Positions 54,625-63,985 of a stretch of 64,000 bases of DNA are shown piece after piece (the first letter of the stretch is position 1; each line of letters begins with the position of its first letter). The translations under genes and the position numbers were made by a program. The notes under the pieces were generated by a model, which saw only the letters and a program-made list of their open reading frames with translations, did not search any database and had not been told where the DNA came from. The stretch is from Microlunatus kandeliicorticis (GTDB lineage: Bacteria; Actinomycetota; Actinomycetes; Propionibacteriales; Propionibacteriaceae), in NCBI RefSeq assembly GCF_014137855.1, contig NZ_JACGWT010000001.1, positions 930,001-994,000 of the forward strand. Direction: 5' to 3'.

Positions 54625-56679
54625 GTGCGCGGTCGGCAGAAGGATCTTCCCGGAGCGACCTCCCGACGTCGACGCGGTCGGGCGTCGGTGCTCCTGACCG
54701 CGGTGGTGCTGGTCCTGATGGTCCCGCCCCCGACGGCGCACGCCCTGCCGCCGTACCCGCCGCCGGCCGCCCCGGTGATCGGATCGCCGTTCGCCGGCGC
54801 GGTCACCGGCGCCGACCTGCAGGTGGCGGGCTCCGGTGAGGAACGGAGCACCGCGACGATCCGGGTCGACGGGATCGCGCAGCCGCCGGTCACCGTCGAC
54901 TACGCCGGGTGGACCGAGCGAATCACCGGCCTGTCGGCCGGCCCGCACACGCTCTCGGTCGCGCTCACCGGCGGCACCTCGGCGACCACGACCACCTCCT
55001 TCACCGTCGATCCTGCGGCGCCCGCCGCCCCGGTGATCACCGCACCCGCGGAGCAGTCGACCACCAACGCCTCCACGCTCACCGCCACCGGCACGGGGAC
55101 CGACGGAGCCACCGTCCGGCTGTTCGCCGACGGTGTGGCCGTCGGGTCGGCGCCGGTGACCGCGGGCCACTGGTCGGTCCGCTGGACCTCGGCAAAGGTC
55201 GACGGCGTCCACGTGCTCAGCGCCGACCAGACCCTGGCCGGCGTCCGGAGCCGGGCTGCCGCGCCGGTCCGGTTCTGGACCGACAACACCCCGCCGATCG
55301 GCTTCGGCGTCCTCGAGCCCGGCGACGGCGAGGTGCTCACCGACGCCACCCCGAGGCTGACGCTCTGGCAGTACGACGGCACCGCGACCTCCGGCACCCT
55401 CTACGTCGACGGCCGGGTCGCGAGGACGTTCGCGTGGGCCGCCGACGACTACACCAGCCTCCAGCTCACGACGCCGCTGAGCCAGGGGCCGCACACCCTC
55501 GCGGTCAGCGCGGCCGACCAGGTCGGCAACGTCGCGCCGAGGTCGTGGCCGAAACGCGTCCTGGTCGCGTCCGTGGTCACCGACCGTCCGGTGATCACGA
55601 CGCCGTTCGTCCCGCAGGCCGTCGTCGACCCGGTGGTCACCGGCACGGGGAAGCCGGGTGGGCACCTGACCCTCCAGGTCGACCACCACGCCCCCTGGCA
55701 CCTGACGATCGGCGCGTCGAGGCACTGGAGCCAGCGGCTGGGGGTGCAGAGCGAGGGCACCCACACGGTGACCGCGACGATCGCCGGGGTGACGGGCCGG
55801 GCGACCCGGAGGTTCGTCGTCGATCTCACCCCGCCGGCTCCGCCGACGGTCACCGCCCCGGCGGACGGGACCCGGAGCCCAGGGGGCTGGGTGACCCTCG
55901 AGGGCCGCGGCGAGCCCGGCGACCAGCTGGGTGTCGGCGACCGCTTCAGCACCCTGGTCGGCGCGGACAACATCCAGGTCGGTGCCGACGGCCGCTGGTC
56001 GAGCCGGGCCCGCTTCGGGCCGGGGGTGCACGCGCTGGTGGCCTACGTGCGCGACGCGGCCGGCAACCGGTCGTCCGTCGGGATCGGGCCGGTCTTCGTG
56101 ACCGACGGCAGCGCCCCTCCGGCCACCCGTCCCACGGACCCGCCCACCGTCGTCTGGCCGGTGGCCGGCTCGCGGGTCCGGGCGGTCCCCGCGGTCGCCG
56201 GCACCGGCTCGCCGGGGGCGACGGTCACCGCCCGGCTCGCCGACCGCACCGCGCTCGGGCAGGCCACCGTCGGCGCCGACGGCCGGTGGGTGCTGACACT
56301 GGGTCACCCGTTGAGCGCCGGACAGCACACGGTCTACGCCCGGCAGAGCTCCGGTGCGGTCAGCTCACCCGAGCGACGGGACCTGTTCGTCGTCGACTCC
56401 TCGATCGGCCGGCCGACGATCACCAGCCCGCCGGACGGCCGGCACACCACCGACCGGACGCCGACCGTCCGCGGTCGCGGGGAGCCCGGCGCCCGCGTCG
56501 GACTGGCCCGGGACGGCGCGGGCGTGGGCAAGCCTGCCGTGGTGCGGGCCGACGGCAGCTGGTCGATCACCCTGCCCACCCAGCCGTACGGCCGTGCCGT
56601 GCTGACCGCGAGCGTGTCGGACGCTGCCGACAACGTCACACGGCCTTCGGCGCCGGTCACCCTGACGATCACCCACTGA
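54625..56679 (+). CDS. Secreted Ig-like repeat protein, smaller paralog
   Basis: From the GTG at 54625 the protein is 684 residues. A basic tail (SRRRRGR) leads into a signal peptide (ASVLLTAVVLVLMVPPP, cleavage near AHA-LPPYP), then about seven Ig-like repeats of the same general type as the upstream gene (PAAPVITAPAEQSTTNAST, TPTVRGRGEPGARV). They are more divergent from each other than in the large protein. No anchor motif is visible. The start is uncertain: ATGs at 54496 and 54547 are also in frame, but the residues before the basic tail look non-coding. It follows the giant protein across a hairpin and probably has its own promoter. Confidence 0.72.
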   Translation: MRGRQKDLPGATSRRRRGRASVLLTAVVLVLMVPPPTAHALPPYPPPAAPVIGSPFAGAVTGADLQVAGSGEERSTATIRVDGIAQPPVTVDYAGWTERITGLSAGPHTLSVALTGGTSATTTTSFTVDPAAPAAPVITAPAEQSTTNASTLTATGTGTDGATVRLFADGVAVGSAPVTAGHWSVRWTSAKVDGVHVLSADQTLAGVRSRAAAPVRFWTDNTPPIGFGVLEPGDGEVLTDATPRLTLWQYDGTATSGTLYVDGRVARTFAWAADDYTSLQLTTPLSQGPHTLAVSAADQVGNVAPRSWPKRVLVASVVTDRPVITTPFVPQAVVDPVVTGTGKPGGHLTLQVDHHAPWHLTIGASRHWSQRLGVQSEGTHTVTATIAGVTGRATRRFVVDLTPPAPPTVTAPADGTRSPGGWVTLEGRGEPGDQLGVGDRFSTLVGADNIQVGADGRWSSRARFGPGVHALVAYVRDAAGNRSSVGIGPVFVTDGSAPPATRPTDPPTVVWPVAGSRVRAVPAVAGTGSPGATVTARLADRTALGQATVGADGRWVLTLGHPLSAGQHTVYARQSSGAVSSPERRDLFVVDSSIGRPTITSPPDGRHTTDRTPTVRGRGEPGARVGLARDGAGVGKPAVVRADGSWSITLPTQPYGRAVLTASVSDAADNVTRPSAPVTLTITH

Positions 56680-56747
56680 CCCGGTCGATCTGACAGCGGC
56701 GACGACCACGGAGCCGGAAGCCGGTCGAGGCCGTCCCGGGCGCCCTC

Positions 56748-56753
56748 TAGGCT
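56748..56753 (+). promoter_or_regulatory. -10 box (TAGGCT) for a leaderless metG start
   Basis: TAGGCT ends 7 nt before the metG ATG; no ribosome-binding site is seen. Confidence 0.55.
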
Positions 56754-56760
56754 GGCCCGC

Positions 56761-58563
56761 ATGGCTTCTCGCGTGCTGACCGCCGTGGCCTGGCCGTACG
56801 CCAACGGCCCGCGCCACATCGGTCACGTCTCTGGTTTCGGTGTCCCGTCCGACGTGTTCTCCCGCTACCAGCGGATGATCGGGAACGACGTGCTGATGGT
56901 CTCCGGGACCGACGAGCACGGCACGCCGATCTACGTCCAGGCCGAGCGCGAGGGCCTGACCAACCGCCAGGCCGCCGACAAGTACAACCGGGTGATCGTC
57001 GAGGACCTGCAGGGTCTCGGGCTGTCCTACGACCTGTTCACCCGGACGGTCACCCGCAACCACTACGCCGTCGTCCAGGACCTGTTCCTGGCCCTGCACC
57101 GCAACGGCTACGTCGTGCCGAAGACCCAGCTGGGCGCGGTCAGCCCGTCGACCGGCCGCACCCTGCCCGACCGCTACATCGAGGGCACCTGCCCGATCTG
57201 CGGCTACGACAGCGCCCGCGGCGACCAGTGCGACAACTGCGGCAACCAGCTCGACCCGACCGACCTGCTCAACCCGCGGTCGCGGATCAACGGCGAGACG
57301 CCGAAGTTCGTCGAGACCGAGCACTTCTTCCTCGACCTGCCCGCGCTGGCCCACGCGCTGCAGGGGTGGCTGTCCACCCGGACCGGTTGGCGGCCCAACG
57401 TGCTCAAGTTCAGCGAGAACCTGATCAAGGAGCTCAAGCCGCGGGCGATCACCCGCGACATCGACTGGGGCGTGCCGATCCCGCTCGACGGCTGGCGCGA
57501 CCAGCCGATGAAGCGGATCTATGTCTGGTTCGACGCGGTGATCGGCTATCTGTCGGCGTCGATCGAGTGGGCCCGCCGGACCGGCGACCCGGACGCTTGG
57601 CAGCGCTGGTGGCTCGACCCCGAGGCCCTCGGCTACTACTTCATGGGCAAGGACAACATCGTCTTCCACTCGGTGATCTGGCCCGGCATCCTGCTCGGCC
57701 ACAACGGCGCCGGGGACCACAACGGGATGGTCGGCAAGTTCGGCACCCTCGACCTGCCGAGTGAGATCGTCAGCTCGGAGTTTCTGACCATGAGCGGCGC
57801 GAAGTTCTCCACCAGCCGCAACACGGTGATCTACGTGACCGACTTCCTGCGCGAGTTCGGCCCGGACGCGCTGCGCTACTTCATCAGCGTGGCCGGGCCG
57901 GAGAACACCGACACCGACTTCACCTGGGACGAGTTCGTCCGTCGCAACAACACCGAGCTGGCCAACGAGTGGGGCAACCTGGTCAACCGGGCGATCTCGA
58001 TGGCGCACCGCAACAACGGCGCGATCCCCGGGGCACCGGACGAGCGCGACATCGACCGCGAGCTGGTCCGCACCTCGGCCGCGGCCTTCGACACCGTCGG
58101 CGGCCTGCTGGCCCGGAACCGTTTCAAGGCGGCGATCAGCGAGGCGATGCGGGTGGCCGGTGCCGCCAACCGCTACCTGTCCGAGACCGAGCCGTGGAAG
58201 CTCAAGGCCGACGAGGACCGCGACCGCCGGGACACCGTGCTGCACACCGCGCTGCAGGTGGTCAGCGACGTCAACACGATGCTGACGCCGTTCCTCCCGC
58301 ACTCCGCCCAGCAGGTGTTCGCCTCGCTCGGCGGCGTCGGCACCTGGGCCGCGCAGCCGGAGATCCGTTCGGTCACCGAGGACGGCCCGGACGGCGAGGA
58401 CGCGCCGTACCCGGTGCTGATGGGTGACTACGCCGCCCAGCAGGCCGTCTGGGCGTCGCGGCCGATCGAGGTCGGCACCCCGCTGCAGAAGCCGGTGCCG
58501 CTGTTCCCCAAGCTCGACGACACCCTCGGCACCACCGGCCCCGACTGGGCGCCGATCGGCTGA
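56761..58563 (+). CDS. metG: Methionyl-tRNA synthetase
   Basis: The 600-residue class I synthetase has the HIGH motif as HIGH (residues 19-22). The zinc knuckle has Cys144, Cys147, Cys157 and Cys160 in [17 protein letters not shown], and the KMSKS loop is KFSTS beginning at Lys348. The anticodon-binding helical domain continues to the end. It lacks the C-terminal dimerisation extension found in some MetRS. It charges tRNA-Met. The leaderless ATG is followed by a normal frame, and a GC hairpin closes the gene. Confidence 0.95.
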   Translation: MASRVLTAVAWPYANGPRHIGHVSGFGVPSDVFSRYQRMIGNDVLMVSGTDEHGTPIYVQAEREGLTNRQAADKYNRVIVEDLQGLGLSYDLFTRTVTRNHYAVVQDLFLALHRNGYVVPKTQLGAVSPSTGRTLPDRYIEGTCPICGYDSARGDQCDNCGNQLDPTDLLNPRSRINGETPKFVETEHFFLDLPALAHALQGWLSTRTGWRPNVLKFSENLIKELKPRAITRDIDWGVPIPLDGWRDQPMKRIYVWFDAVIGYLSASIEWARRTGDPDAWQRWWLDPEALGYYFMGKDNIVFHSVIWPGILLGHNGAGDHNGMVGKFGTLDLPSEIVSSEFLTMSGAKFSTSRNTVIYVTDFLREFGPDALRYFISVAGPENTDTDFTWDEFVRRNNTELANEWGNLVNRAISMAHRNNGAIPGAPDERDIDRELVRTSAAAFDTVGGLLARNRFKAAISEAMRVAGAANRYLSETEPWKLKADEDRDRRDTVLHTALQVVSDVNTMLTPFLPHSAQQVFASLGGVGTWAAQPEIRSVTEDGPDGEDAPYPVLMGDYAAQQAVWASRPIEVGTPLQKPVPLFPKLDDTLGTTGPDWAPIG

Positions 58564-58571
58564 CTCCTGGC

Positions 58572-58591
58572 GCGGACCCGGGCGGGTCCGC
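58572..58591 (+). terminator. Hairpin directly after metG
   Basis: GCGGACCC and GGGTCCGC form an 8-bp stem with a GGGC loop, beginning 9 nt after the metG stop and running into a tandem repeat array. Confidence 0.6.
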
Positions 58592-58760
58592 CTCGCACCG
58601 CCCGCGTCCACCTCGCACCGCCCGCGTCCACCTCGCACCGCGCGCGTCCACCCAGCACCCCCGCGTCCACCTCGCACGGCCTGGGTTCACCTCGCACGGC
58701 CTGGGTTCACCTCGCGCCGCCTGGGTTCACCTCGCACCGCCCGCGTCCACCTCGCACCGG
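58591..58760. repeat. 20-bp minisatellite, about 8.5 copies
   Basis: The unit CCTCGCACCGCCCGCGTCCA repeats at 58591, 58611, 58631 and 58651 (19 bp, diverged). It continues at 58670, 58690, 58710 and 58730, with a partial copy at 58750. Units 5-7 end in the variant CCTGGGTTCA, and unit 8 returns to the first form. The period is not a multiple of three, so it is not coding. The last unit can pair with GGTGCGACGTG just downstream. Confidence 0.85.
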
Positions 58761-58799
58761 GTATAGGGGGTGCGACGTGCACCGGAAGGGTGCGACGTG

Positions 58800-58876
58800 G
58801 TGGTCGGGTGGTGGTCGGGTGGTGGTCGGGTGGTGGTCGGGTGGTGGCCGGGTGGTGGTCGGGTGGTGGTTGGGTG
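58800..58876. repeat. 11-bp G-rich tandem repeat, 7 copies
   Basis: GTGGTCGGGTG repeats seven times without gaps (units 5 and 7 carry one change each). The GGG and GG tracts could form G-quadruplexes on the plus strand. Confidence 0.85.
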
Positions 58877-58892
58877 GCTGTGGGTGGCCGAC

Positions 58893-58925
58893 GGCTGGCG
58901 GTCGGCTGGCGGTCGGCTGGCGGTC
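58893..58925. repeat. 11-bp tandem repeat GGCTGGCGGTC, 3 copies
   Basis: Three exact copies of GGCTGGCGGTC lie at 58893, 58904 and 58915. This is a second 11-bp family next to the GTGGTCGGGTG array, also just upstream of the DUF2256 gene promoter. Confidence 0.8.
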
Positions 58926-58968
58926 GGGCGGGCGGTGCCGACCCGGTTCCGGCGGTGGGGCCGGGCGG

Positions 58969-58974
58969 TACCGT
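58969..58974 (+). promoter_or_regulatory. -10 box (TACCGT) for a leaderless start at 58981
   Basis: TACCGT ends 6 nt before the GTG at 58981, placing the promoter directly downstream of the tandem repeats. Confidence 0.5.
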
Positions 58975-58980
58975 GACGGC

Positions 58981-59346
58981 GTGGACGTCCCGACCAAGAT
59001 CTGCCGCAGCTGCGGGCGCGAGTTCGCCTGGCGGAAGAAGTGGGCGGACAACTGGGACGACGTCGTCTACTGCAGCGACGCCTGCCGTCGCCGCAAGGTC
59101 ACCAAGGTCGACGCCCAGCTCGAGACGACGATCACCGAACTGCTCTCGCGCCGGGCGGCCAGCGCGACCATCTGTCCCTCCGACGCAGCCCGCGCGGTCG
59201 ACCCGGAGGGGTGGCGCGAGCTGATGGAGCCGGCCCGTCGGGCCGCCCGTCGGCTGGTCGCGGCCGGCGAGGTGGTCATCACCCAGGGCGGCAAGGTGGT
59301 CGACCCCTCGACCGCCAAGGGTCCGATCCGGATCCGCCGGCGGTGA
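58981..59346 (+). CDS. DUF2256 and DUF3253 domain protein
   Basis: The 121-residue protein has a zinc-ribbon-like DUF2256 at residues about 5-38 (ICRSCGREFAWRKKWADNW and YCSDACRRRK, four Cys) fused to a DUF3253 helical domain (LETTITELLSRRAASATIC, PSDAARAV, a winged-helix-like end). Both are uncharacterised families that sometimes occur together; a nucleic-acid-binding role is possible but unproven. The start at 58981 is taken from the leaderless promoter; upstream in-frame sequence is repeat DNA. Confidence 0.8.
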   Translation: MDVPTKICRSCGREFAWRKKWADNWDDVVYCSDACRRRKVTKVDAQLETTITELLSRRAASATICPSDAARAVDPEGWRELMEPARRAARRLVAAGEVVITQGGKVVDPSTAKGPIRIRRR

Positions 59347-59386
59347 GTCGACACCGGCCGGTGGCGCCGAGGGCGGCAACCGGGCC

Positions 59387-61402
59387 ATGAGCACCGACCG
59401 GCCGGCGGCCCGGACCGCCGACGACCCGGTCGGTCGGCTCGCCGAGCGCCCCGGCGGCCAGCGTGCCGACCGTGGCCCGGTGGGTCGGGACCCGAGCGTG
59501 CTCGACCCGATCGCCCCCGACTGGCTGGTGCGGATCCTCGCCCCGAAGAAGGCTCCGGTGCCGTGGCGGGACATGACCCGGGTGCTGGTCAGCATCGTCG
59601 CGCCCCTGGGACTCGGGGTGCTGCTCGGCCAGCAGGCGCTGGCCATCTTCGTCGGCATGGGTGCCTTGGTCGGCGCCTTCGGCGACCGCGGCGGCACCTT
59701 CGGCCAACGGTTCGCGCGGACCTCGGCCGGGGTGCTGGCCGGTCTCGTCGGCCTGGTCGCCGGTCAGCTCACCGCGGGCAACGGCCTCCTGGCGGTGGCC
59801 GTGGTCGGCATCTTCGCCGTGGTCTCGGCCCTGGTCAGCGCGATCAACGCGACGCTGTCCTTCGCCGCCCTGCAGCTGTTGGTCTATCTCGCGCTCTCCG
59901 GCGGCGTCACCGCCAAGGTGTCGGTCTGGGTGATCATCCCGGCCTTCCTGGTCGGGGCGTGCTGGTCGCTGCTGATGTCGTTCGTCCAGTCGCGGTTCGA
60001 CCACGCCGAGGACGCGCCGCGGGCCGAGACGGTCGCGCTGCTGCGGATGATCGCCACCATGCTCCGCGAGCCCGCCGGACCCGACCCGGTGGCCGGCGCC
60101 GAGCAACGCAACGCGGTCAGCGTCGCGCTCTACCAGGCGGTCGACGTGGTCGTCACCACCCGCGCCCGCAGCTCGGGACGGCGGGCCGACCTCCGCGAGC
60201 TCAACGCCGTCCTCACCGGGGCGAGCCGGCTGGCCGCGGCCGCCTACGGGTTCTCCCGGCGCGGGGAGCCGACGCCCGAGCTGGCCGACCTGGTCGACCG
60301 GCTGGCCACCGCCGTCGAGGCCCACGACCGCGACTGGCGACCGCCCGAACCGCCCGAGCAGCTGCGCCGCGACGCCACCTCGACCGCCGGCAGCGTCCGC
60401 GCCGCGGTGGCCCGGATCGCCGAGGCGCAGAGCGACCCGCACGGCGCCAAGCTGCGGCCGGTCGACCGCGAGGCGCACCGGCTGCAGCGCTACGCCGTGC
60501 TGCTGTTCGGCCGCACCGCCTGGACCTTCGCCGCCCGGCTCGGGACGACGATGGTGGTGGCCGAGATCGTCCGGCAGCTCGTGCCGGTGCAGAAGCCGTA
60601 CTGGATCCTGCTGACGGCCGCCCTGGTGCTCAAGCCCGACCTCGGCTCGGTGTTCGCGCGCGGGCTGCAACGCACCCTCGGCACGCTCGTCGGGGTGCTG
60701 GTCGGGGCCGTCGTCCTCCAGCTGGTCCCGGTCGGCGGCTGGATGCTGCTGCCGATCGCGGTGCTGGCCTTCGGCTTCCCGCTGGCCATGAGCCGCAACT
60801 ACGGGATGCTCTCGACCTTCATCACCCCGCTGGTCTTCCTGCTGCTCGACTTCGCCGCCCCGGTGAGCTCGTCGCTGGTGCTGGCGCGACTGGCCGACAC
60901 CGCGCTCGGCGCCGGGATCGTGCTGGTGGTGGGATATCTGTGCTGGCCGTCGACCTGGCGTCCGCGGCTCGGCCGGACGGTGGCCGACGCCACCGCCGCG
61001 CTCGCCGACTACGTCCGGGTCGCCTTCGGGGACGACTGGCCGGCCTCGGGCGCGGCCCGGCGGCGGGCCTACCGCGCGCTCTCCGACGTCCGCGCCGCGC
61101 TGCAGAGCGCGCTGGCCGAACCGCCGCCGCTGTCCACCCGCGCCGCCGCCTGGTGGCCGCTGATCGCCCAGCTCGAACGGGCGGTCGACCGGACCAGCCA
61201 CGCCGTGCTGCTGGCCCGGCACGCGGGGGAGCATCCCGACCCGACCGACGTGAACGAGGTGGTCGACGCCCTCGAGGATCTCGGCGCCGCGCTCCGCGAA
61301 CGCCGCCCGCCCCGCAACCTGACCCTGCCCGAGGACGGTCCGCTGGATCTGGCGGCGCACGAGGTGGCCGCGGCCCGCAGAGTGGTGGCACGAGGCAGCT
61401 GA
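59387..61402 (+). CDS. FUSC-family inner membrane protein
   Basis: The 671-residue protein has the FUSC architecture: two bundles of hydrophobic helices (residues about 60-200 and 375-520) separated by a cytosolic helical region of about 170 residues, plus a C-terminal cytosolic tail. Segments such as GVLLGQQALAIFVGMGALVG and VQKPYWILLTAALVLKPD are typical. FUSC proteins are proposed to export aromatic acids or similar compounds, but function here is unproven. The ATG has no strong ribosome-binding site. It runs in the same direction as the DUF2256 gene, 40 nt downstream, and may be cotranscribed. Confidence 0.82.
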   Translation: MSTDRPAARTADDPVGRLAERPGGQRADRGPVGRDPSVLDPIAPDWLVRILAPKKAPVPWRDMTRVLVSIVAPLGLGVLLGQQALAIFVGMGALVGAFGDRGGTFGQRFARTSAGVLAGLVGLVAGQLTAGNGLLAVAVVGIFAVVSALVSAINATLSFAALQLLVYLALSGGVTAKVSVWVIIPAFLVGACWSLLMSFVQSRFDHAEDAPRAETVALLRMIATMLREPAGPDPVAGAEQRNAVSVALYQAVDVVVTTRARSSGRRADLRELNAVLTGASRLAAAAYGFSRRGEPTPELADLVDRLATAVEAHDRDWRPPEPPEQLRRDATSTAGSVRAAVARIAEAQSDPHGAKLRPVDREAHRLQRYAVLLFGRTAWTFAARLGTTMVVAEIVRQLVPVQKPYWILLTAALVLKPDLGSVFARGLQRTLGTLVGVLVGAVVLQLVPVGGWMLLPIAVLAFGFPLAMSRNYGMLSTFITPLVFLLLDFAAPVSSSLVLARLADTALGAGIVLVVGYLCWPSTWRPRLGRTVADATAALADYVRVAFGDDWPASGAARRRAYRALSDVRAALQSALAEPPPLSTRAAAWWPLIAQLERAVDRTSHAVLLARHAGEHPDPTDVNEVVDALEDLGAALRERRPPRNLTLPEDGPLDLAAHEVAAARRVVARGS

Positions 61403-61500
61403 CCCGCCCGACCCTGCCGACCCGACCGTGCCGGTGCGGCCGTGCCGGTGGACCATTCCGGGTGCCGAACTCACCGCCGTACGGGCGTCCCCGGGACTTC

Positions 61501-61529
61501 TTGACACGTCTGGGGGCCGGGGCCAGGGT
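61501..61529 (+). promoter_or_regulatory. Promoter candidate TTGACA-17-CAGGGT for the GH30 gene
   Basis: A perfect -35 hexamer at 61501-61506 and CAGGGT at 61524-61529 are 17 bp apart, about 75 bp before the GH30 start. This is the clearest sigma70-type promoter in the window. The rest of the 200-bp gap (61403-61602) holds nothing else recognisable. Confidence 0.55.
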
Positions 61530-61602
61530 GAGGGAGCCCGCACCGCCGGGTGCCGCCGCCGGACCCCGAGCCGCGGTGGCAGGTCGACACGACGGAGTGA
61601 CG

Positions 61603-63960
61603 ATGACCAGCACCCTCCCGCGCCCCACGCTCCCGCGCCCGGCTCTCTCGCGCCCGGCCCGCTCGCGCCCGGCCCTCGCGCGCCCGGCCGGCCGGCTCGT
61701 CCCGGCCACGACCACCGCGGTCACCGTCGTGGCGCTGGCCGTCGCCCCGCTCGGCCCGGTGGCGTCCGCGGCGGCGGCCCCGGCCGTCGACCCGTCCCTC
61801 GCGCCCGGCGCGGTGCGGGTCTGGACCACCGACCTGGCCGCGGGCCAGCACCTCGCACGGGGCGCGGACCTGTCCTGGTCGACCGGCCCGGTCACCGGTC
61901 CGGACGCCGGCACCGTGATCGCCGTCGACCCGACCCGGCGCTACCAGCGGATGACCGGGTTCGGGGCCGCGATGACCGAGTCGAGCGCGATCGTGCTCGG
62001 CCGGCTGCCCGAGGAGACCCGGCGCTCGGTGATGACCGACCTGTTCAGCCCGCGTCAGGGGATCGGGCTCAGCTTCCTACGCAACCCCATGGGCGCCTCG
62101 GACTTCGCCACCGACTCCTACAGCTACGACGACCAGCCGGCCGGGCAGACCGACCCGAGGTTGCGCGACTTCAGCATCGCCCGCGACGAGCAGGCGGTCA
62201 TCCCGCGGCTGCGGGAGGCCCGCCGGATCAACCCCGGACTGACGCTGATGGGGACGCCGTGGTCACCGCCCGGCTGGATGAAGACCTCCGACTCGATGGT
62301 CACCGGGACGCTGCTCCCGCAGTACGCGAAGACCTACGCCCGCTACTTCGTGAAATACCTCGAGGCCTACCGGGCGGCGGGGCTGCCGGTGCAGTACGTC
62401 AGCGCCCAGAACGAGCCGCTCTACGAGCCGGCCACCTACCCGGGGATGAGCTTCACGGCCGACCAGGAGGCGGCGTTCATCGGGCGGGACCTCGGTCCGG
62501 CCCTCGCCCGGGCCGGGCTGGGGACCAAGATCCTCGGCTACGACCACAACTGGGACGTCCCCGCCTACCCCGAACAGCTGCAGGCCGACCGGCGTGCCGC
62601 CCGCTACGTCCCCGGGACGGCCTGGCACTGCTACGGCGGCGACGTCGGCGCGCAGTCGGTCGCGCACAACGACTACCCGCGGGCGCAGGCGTTCGAGACC
62701 GAGTGCTCGGGCGGGACCTGGCAGGGGACCGACACCCAGGCGTTCGCGGCCACCATGCAGACCCTGATCGGGGTGCCGCGGAACTGGGGCCAGTCGGTGG
62801 TGCTGTGGAACGTCGCCCTCGACGACCGGCGCGGGCCGCAGAACCACGGCTGCGACACCTGTCGCGGGCTGGTCACCGTGCACGACGACGGCACCGTGAC
62901 CAAGGAACTCGACTACTGGGCGCTGGCCCAGGCCAGTCGGTTCGTCCGTCCCGGCGCGGTCCGGATCGCCTCCTCCGAGCCGGCGCTGCCGGCCGGCAGC
63001 ACCGGCCTCAGCGACGTCGCGTTCACCAACCCCGACGGCAGCCAGGCGGTGATCGTCTTCAACGGCGGGACGACCGCCGCCGACCTCACCCTGCGGGTCG
63101 GCGGCCGGCACGTCAGCACCAGCCTGGCCGCCGGCGCCGCGGCCACCTACACGTTCCGTGCTCCGGCCGGGGTCCGGCCGGCCGGGGACGCCCGGCTCGG
63201 GTGGACCGACCTCGACCTCGGCCGCGCACCCGCGGGGACGCCGACCGGGCGGTACACGCTGAGCGTCGGTCCGGCGCTGCTCGACCAGCTCGACCAGGTG
63301 CGGGTCGGCGACCGCTGGCTGGTGATGTCCCGGCCGTACGGGTCGCAGCTGGTCGCGCCGGCCAGCACCGCGCTGAGCCGCACCGGCTGGCAGGTGACCG
63401 CCTCGGCGAGCGACCCGGACTCCCCGGTGGCCAACCTGCTCGACGGCGACCTGTCCACCCGGTGGAGCTCCGGCACCGGACAGGTGCCGGGGATGTCGTT
63501 GACGGTCGACCTGGGCGCCGCCCGGACGTTCAGCCAGCTGGTGCTCGACAGCGGGACGAGCGTCGGGGACTACCTCCGCGGCTACGAGCTGCAGACCTCC
63601 CCGGACGGCTCCGCCTGGACCACGGTGGCCCGCGGTCAGGGCACCGGGCCGGTGACCACGGTGGCGCTGCCCCGGACCACCGCGCGCTACCTCAGGATCG
63701 TCAGCACCGAGAGCTCGGGCAGCTGGTGGTCGGTGGCCGAGCTCAACCTGCGGGAGGCGTCCGGCACGGTGCGGCAGACCAGCCGCGGCACGCTGCGGCG
63801 TGACAGCGCCCGGCTGCCCGACGGGACGCGGGTGCAGGCGGCGCTCAACGCCGGCCGCTCGACCGCCCGGGTGGCGATCCCCGTCGCCGGCTTCGACTAC
63901 CGCTACACCCTGCCCGCCGGGGCCGCGGTCACCTTCGCCGAGCGTCCGGTCACCGGCTGA
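61603..63960 (+). CDS. Secreted GH30-family glucosidase with C-terminal discoidin-like domain
   Basis: The 785-residue protein has a Pro/Arg-rich N-terminal segment of about 25 residues followed by a signal peptide (cleavage near ASAAAA-PAVD). Its GH30 TIM-barrel carries the acid/base Glu271 in SAQNEPLYEP and the nucleophile Glu367 in FETECSGGTW; TGFGAAMTESSA and TPWSPPGWMKTS are also typical. A beta-sandwich follows. Around residues 600-720 a discoidin (F5/8 type C) domain (NLLDGDLSTRWSSGTGQ, RYLRIVSTESSGSWWSVAEL) is present, then a final beta-rich stretch. Family members cleave beta-glucosylceramide or beta-glucans. GGAG lies 5 nt before the ATG. Confidence 0.88.
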   Translation: MTSTLPRPTLPRPALSRPARSRPALARPAGRLVPATTTAVTVVALAVAPLGPVASAAAAPAVDPSLAPGAVRVWTTDLAAGQHLARGADLSWSTGPVTGPDAGTVIAVDPTRRYQRMTGFGAAMTESSAIVLGRLPEETRRSVMTDLFSPRQGIGLSFLRNPMGASDFATDSYSYDDQPAGQTDPRLRDFSIARDEQAVIPRLREARRINPGLTLMGTPWSPPGWMKTSDSMVTGTLLPQYAKTYARYFVKYLEAYRAAGLPVQYVSAQNEPLYEPATYPGMSFTADQEAAFIGRDLGPALARAGLGTKILGYDHNWDVPAYPEQLQADRRAARYVPGTAWHCYGGDVGAQSVAHNDYPRAQAFETECSGGTWQGTDTQAFAATMQTLIGVPRNWGQSVVLWNVALDDRRGPQNHGCDTCRGLVTVHDDGTVTKELDYWALAQASRFVRPGAVRIASSEPALPAGSTGLSDVAFTNPDGSQAVIVFNGGTTAADLTLRVGGRHVSTSLAAGAAATYTFRAPAGVRPAGDARLGWTDLDLGRAPAGTPTGRYTLSVGPALLDQLDQVRVGDRWLVMSRPYGSQLVAPASTALSRTGWQVTASASDPDSPVANLLDGDLSTRWSSGTGQVPGMSLTVDLGAARTFSQLVLDSGTSVGDYLRGYELQTSPDGSAWTTVARGQGTGPVTTVALPRTTARYLRIVSTESSGSWWSVAELNLREASGTVRQTSRGTLRRDSARLPDGTRVQAALNAGRSTARVAIPVAGFDYRYTLPAGAAVTFAERPVTG

Positions 63961-63970
63961 GCCCGGAGCG

Positions 63971-63985
63971 CTTCGACAGGCTCAG
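63971..63985. repeat. Interspersed palindromic core CTTCGACAGGCTCAG, copy 3
   Basis: Copy 3 of the core also seen at 30231 and 34291, with GCG/CGC flanks. It lies 11 nt after the GH30 stop. Confidence 0.65.

Noticed and set aside
58591-58925. Possible CRISPR array
   Set aside because: The units are contiguous with no spacers of unique sequence, and no cas genes are nearby; they are simple tandem repeats.
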